From assembly GCA_963978545.1 (NCBI GenBank), contig OZ021722.1, forward strand, positions 5,584,001-5,648,000: 64,000 nucleotides of DNA, in the 5' to 3' direction. The stretch comes from Linyphia triangularis (Eukaryota > Arthropoda > Arachnida > Araneae > Linyphiidae). The translations under genes and the position numbers were made by a program. Under the pieces are notes generated by a model. It searched no databases. It was not told the DNA's origin and saw nothing but the letters and a program-made list of their open reading frames with translations. Below, piece after piece: positions 60,101 through 64,000 of this stretch. Numbering within the stretch: position 1 is the first letter of the stretch; every line of letters starts with the position of its first letter.

Positions 60101-63100
60101 TTATAAGCAAATTATTTGATTAGAATGAAATCGGGTGATGACTTTTATGATCCTAGACAACAAATTAAGGTTCAATTTTGAAAATTGAGAATTTGAGATT
60201 TGAATTAGGATTGACAAGGCTAATGTATTTTCAAAGGGATTTAACGACTTTTTTTCTGCAGTAACTTGGTTTTGAGTAGTATAAATTTCACTTTAATGAC
60301 GATTTGAAAGTGGAAATCGATTCGGGTGATGATTTCGGTTACCCTAGTTACAAAAATATTGTAAAATTTTGAAAATTTAGAAATGTGAAACTTTCCATAC
60401 GATTAACATGGGAGAAAGCAAAAATTGAATTTTTTGAAAGTACCCTTTTTCGGACCAACTTTAGACCCATTTGTTATTTAGTTAGTGTTATAAAATTGGA
60501 ATTGGAGATTCTCTTATATATTAGCTTCAATTTCTCAAATAGGAAAAAATTTAGAAAATTTTACTTTTTGGACAATAATTCATTGAAAAGTCCCCCATGT
60601 GTTTTAAAGGGGAATTGTATTTTCGAGAAAATGGCCCAAATGCTTTCAAAGTGTGATTTTAAGCTGGATATATTTTTTATAGACATTCTTGGTACCAAAT
60701 TTGAAATAAAAAAACAGTATTCTAAAAATCAAAAATTCTATTTTTTAAAAATCGTGAAATTTTTCACTTGCCATGGTATTGAATGGAAAATTTCTTTCTA
60801 ACAAATTGTTTTAAATTGCATTTTCTTAATCAAAAACACTTTATAAATCAAACTAAGTTCAAAATTTAGCAAACAAATCATTTTTGATAAGGTATATGAG
60901 AAGTTGAAATTTTGAAACGAAAGCGCTCAGGAACTGTTTTGAAGCCGTATTTTTACTTTGCATTACTTCGATTTTGTGTGCTAAAGTACCATTTTATAAA
61001 CAAATTATTTGATTAGAATGAAATCGGGTGATGACTTTTATGATCCTAGACAACAAATTAAGGTTCAATTATGAAAATTGAGAATTTGAGATTTGCCTTA
61101 GGATTGACAAGGCTAATGTATTTTTCTGCAATAACTGGGTTTTGAGTGGTAAAATTTCACTTTAATGACGATTTGAAAGTGGAAATCGATTTGGGTGATG
61201 ATGTCGGTTACCCTAGTTGCAAAAAGATTGTAAAATTTTGAAAATTTTGAAATGTGAAATTTTCCATACGATTAACATGGGGAAAAAAAAAATGAAATTT
61301 TTTGAAAGTACCCTTTTTTGGACCATCTTTAGACCCACTTGTTTTTTAGTGAGTGTTATAAAATTTGAATTGGAGATGCTCCTACATATTAACTTCAATT
61401 TCTCAAACGGGAAAAAATTTAGAAAATTTAATTTTTGAACAATAATTCATTGAAAAGTCCCCCATGTGTTTTAAAGGGGAATTGTATTTTCGAGAAAATG
61501 GCTCAAATGCTTCCAAAGTGTGATCTTAATTTGGATTCATGGCATTCCTAAGGTTGGATAGGCATTCTTGTAACAAATTTTAAATAAAAAAACAATATTC
61601 TAAAAATCAAAAATTCCATTTTTTAAAAATCGTGAAATATTTCACTTTCGAGGGTAAAGAATGGAAAATTTAATTTTTAAAAAATTGTTTTAAATTGCAT
61701 TTTCTTTATCAAAAACACTTTATAAGTCAAACTAAGTTCAAAATTTGGCAAACAAATTATGTTTAATAAGGTATATGAGAAGTTGAAATTTTGAAACGAA
61801 AGCGCTAAGGAACTGTTTTTAAGTCGTATTATTACTTTGCATTACTTCGATTTTTAGTGCTAAAGTACCATTTTATAAGCAAATTATTTGATTAGAATGA
61901 AATCGGGTGATGACTTTTATGATCCTAGACAACAAATTAAGGTTCAATTTTGAAAATTGAGAATTTGAGATTTGCCTTAGGATTGACAAGGCTAATGTAT
62001 TTTCAAAGGGATTTAACGACTTTTTTTCTGCAGTAACTTGGTTTTGAGTAGTATAAATTTCACTTTAATGACGATTTGAAAGTGGAAATCGATTCGGGTG
62101 ATGATTTCGGTTACCCTAGTTACAAAAATATTGTAAAATTTTGAAAATTTAGAAATGTGAAACTTTCCATACGATTAACATGGGAGAAAGCAAAAATTGA
62201 ATTTTTTGAAAGTACCCTTTTTCGGACCTCCTTTAGACCCATTTGTTATTTAGTTAGTGTTATAAAATTGGAATTGGAGATTCTCTTATATATTAGCTTC
62301 AATTTCTCAAATAGGAAAAAATTTAGAAAATTTTACTTTTTGGACAATAATTCATTGAAAAGTCCCCCATGTGTTTTAAAGGGGAATTGTATTTTCGAGA
62401 AAATGGCCCAAATGCTTTCAAAGTGTGATTTTAAGCTGGATATATTTTTTATAGACATTCTTGGTACCAAATTTGAAATAAAAAAACAGTATTCTAAAAA
62501 TCAAAAATTCTATTTTTTAAAAATCGTGAAATTTTTCACTTGCCATGGTATTGAATGGAAAATTTCTTTTTAACAAATTGTTTTAAATTGCATTTTCTTA
62601 ATCAAAAACACTTTATAAATCAAACTAAGTTCAAAATTTAGCAAACAAATCATTTTTGATAAGGTATATGAGAAGTTGAAATTTTGAAACGAAAGCGCTC
62701 AGGAACTGTTTTGAAGCCGTATTTTTACTTTGCATTACTTCGATTTTGTGTGCTAAAGTACCATTTTATAAACAAATTATTTGATTAGAATGAAATCGGG
62801 TGATGACTTTTATGATCCTAGACAACAAATTAAGGTTCAATTATGAAAATTGAGAATTTGAGATTTGCCTTAGGATTGACAAGGCTAATGTATTTTTCTG
62901 CAATAACTGGGTTTTGAGTGGTAAAATTTCACTTTAATGACGATTTGAAAGTGGAAATCGATTAGGGTGATGATGTCGGTTACCCTAGTTGCAAAAAGAT
63001 TGTAAAATTTAGAAAATTTTGAAATGTGAAATTTTCCATACGATTAACATGGGGAAAATAAAAAATGAAATTTTTTGAAAGTACCCTTTTTTGGACCATC

Positions 63101-64000
63101 TTTAGACCCACTTGTTTTTTAGTGAGTGTTATAAAATTTGAATTGGAGATGCTCCTACATATTAACTTCAATTTCTCAAACGGGAAAAAATTTAGAAAAT
63201 TTAATTTTTGAACAATAATTCATTGAAAAGTCCCCCATGTGTTTTAAAGGGGAATTGTATTTTCGAGAAAATGGCTCAAATGCTTCCAAAGTGTGATTTT
63301 AAATTGGATTCATGGCATTCCTAAGGTTGGATAGGCATTCTTGTAACAAATTTTAAATAAAAAAACAATATTCTAAAAATCAAAAATTCCATTTTTTAAA
63401 AATCGTGAAATATTTCACTTTCGAGGGTAAAGAATGGAAAATTTAATTTTTAAAAAATTGTTTTAAATTGCATTTTCTTTATCAAAAACACTTTATAAGT
63501 CAAACTAAGTTCAAAATTTGGCAAACAAATTATGTTTAATAAGGTATATGAGAAGTTGAATTTTTGAAACGAAAGCGCTAAGGAACTGTTTTTAAGTCGT
63601 ATTATTACTTTGCATTACTTCGATTTTTAGTGCTAAAGTACCATTTTATAAGCAAATTATTTGATTAGAATGAAATCGGGTGATGACTTTTATGATCCTA
63701 GACAACAAATTAAGGTTCAATTTTGAAAATTGAGAATTTGAGATTTGCCTTAGGATTGACAAGGCTAATGTATTTTCAAAGGGATTTAACGACTTTTTTT
63801 CTGCAGTAACTTGGTTTTGAGTAGTATAAATTTCACTTTAATGACGATTTGAAAGTGGAAATCGATTCGGGTGATGATTTCGGTTACCCTAGTTACAAAA
63901 ATATTGTAAAATTTTGAAAATTTAGAAATGTGAAACTTTCCATACGATTAACATGGGAGAAAGCAAAAATGGAATTTTTTGAAAGTACCCTTTTTCGGAC
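57160..64000. repeat. satellite with ~1.77-kb dimeric repeat, open at the right edge
   Basis: Each period holds two related ~0.88-kb halves. Half 1 begins AACAGTATTCTAAAAATC (about 57175, 58945, 60714, 62485) and half 2 begins AACAATATTCTAAAAATC (about 58052, 59820, 61592, 63365). Equivalent halves in different periods are nearly identical, whereas the two halves differ clearly, i.e. a dimeric higher-order repeat. Strongly AT-rich. Frames of 60-138 codons recur with the period (for example 60385-60801 and 62157-62573) but are low-complexity and broken in the first period; I do not call genes. Confidence 0.93.

Noticed and set aside
57670..63171. Recurrent 60-138 codon frames in the satellite
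   Set aside because: Low-complexity F/K/L-rich translations, broken in one unit, without any domain; explained by repeat period and AT-rich codon use.

Overview
This is a eukaryotic, AT-rich, intron-rich and heavily transposon-loaded window, most likely from an arthropod and probably a spider. The organism call is an inference from three things: the orthologue types, very long TE-filled introns, and a mix of tRNA-derived SINEs, Mariner/hAT/piggyBac-type elements, Jockey-like LINE remnants and copia. Only three host genes can be supported. No rRNA, genuine tRNA gene, CRISPR array or prokaryotic operon is present.

Layout. (1) 1-11.4 kb, plus strand: the last three coding exons (2376-2499, 8393-8485, 10704-10807) of a Rab22/Rab31-type small GTPase. 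Its 5' exons lie left of the window and its introns carry SINE, LINE, Mariner and piggyBac-like debris. (2) 11.4-18.6 kb: AT-rich non-coding DNA with MITEs and an inverted pair of tRNA-like sequences. (3) 18642-21659, minus strand: an intronless 1005-codon gene for a glycogen-targeting regulatory subunit of protein phosphatase 1 (PPP1R3 type), with an RVxF PP1-docking motif and a C-terminal CBM21 domain, preceded by a long S/T/N-rich region that contains a degenerate 22-23 residue repeat. (4) 23-30.3 kb: nested transposons (tRNA-SINEs, palindromic MITE, a 1.9 kb hAT-type element with a perfect 8-bp target duplication). (5) 30775-55509, minus strand: the 3' nine exons of an integrin beta subunit, from the first cysteine-rich I-EGF exon through the beta-tail, transmembrane helix and a cytoplasmic tail with NPLY and NPAY motifs. 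The exons can be spliced in frame by hand; two introns use GC-AG boundaries. (6) 55.99-57.17 kb: gag plus protease remnant of a copia-type retrotransposon. (7) 57.16-64 kb: a satellite with ~1.77 kb period made of two diverged ~0.88 kb halves, running off the right edge, probably within or beyond an upstream integrin intron.

The most unusual object is in the integrin intron just before the transmembrane exon. A ~123-bp unit that straddles the intron/exon boundary (the 3' splice site plus about 64 nt of the transmembrane exon) has been amplified about 31 times into a 3.8-kb array with mixed 2-mer and 3-mer higher-order structure. In transcription order the spliceosome meets about 31 decoy acceptors before the true one, and each decoy exon runs into a stop before a complete membrane helix. 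The next intron upstream holds a Helitron-like element with 25 near-identical 148-bp repeats. Other notable items are a palindromic MITE 26 bp from an integrin splice donor and an unclassified insertion carrying seven copies of a TCGCGGGTGCAAC-like motif.

The three genes are not a pathway: Rab22/31 acts in endosomal trafficking, PPP1R3 directs PP1 to glycogen, and integrin beta is an adhesion receptor. Integrins are endosomal cargo, but nothing here indicates co-regulation.
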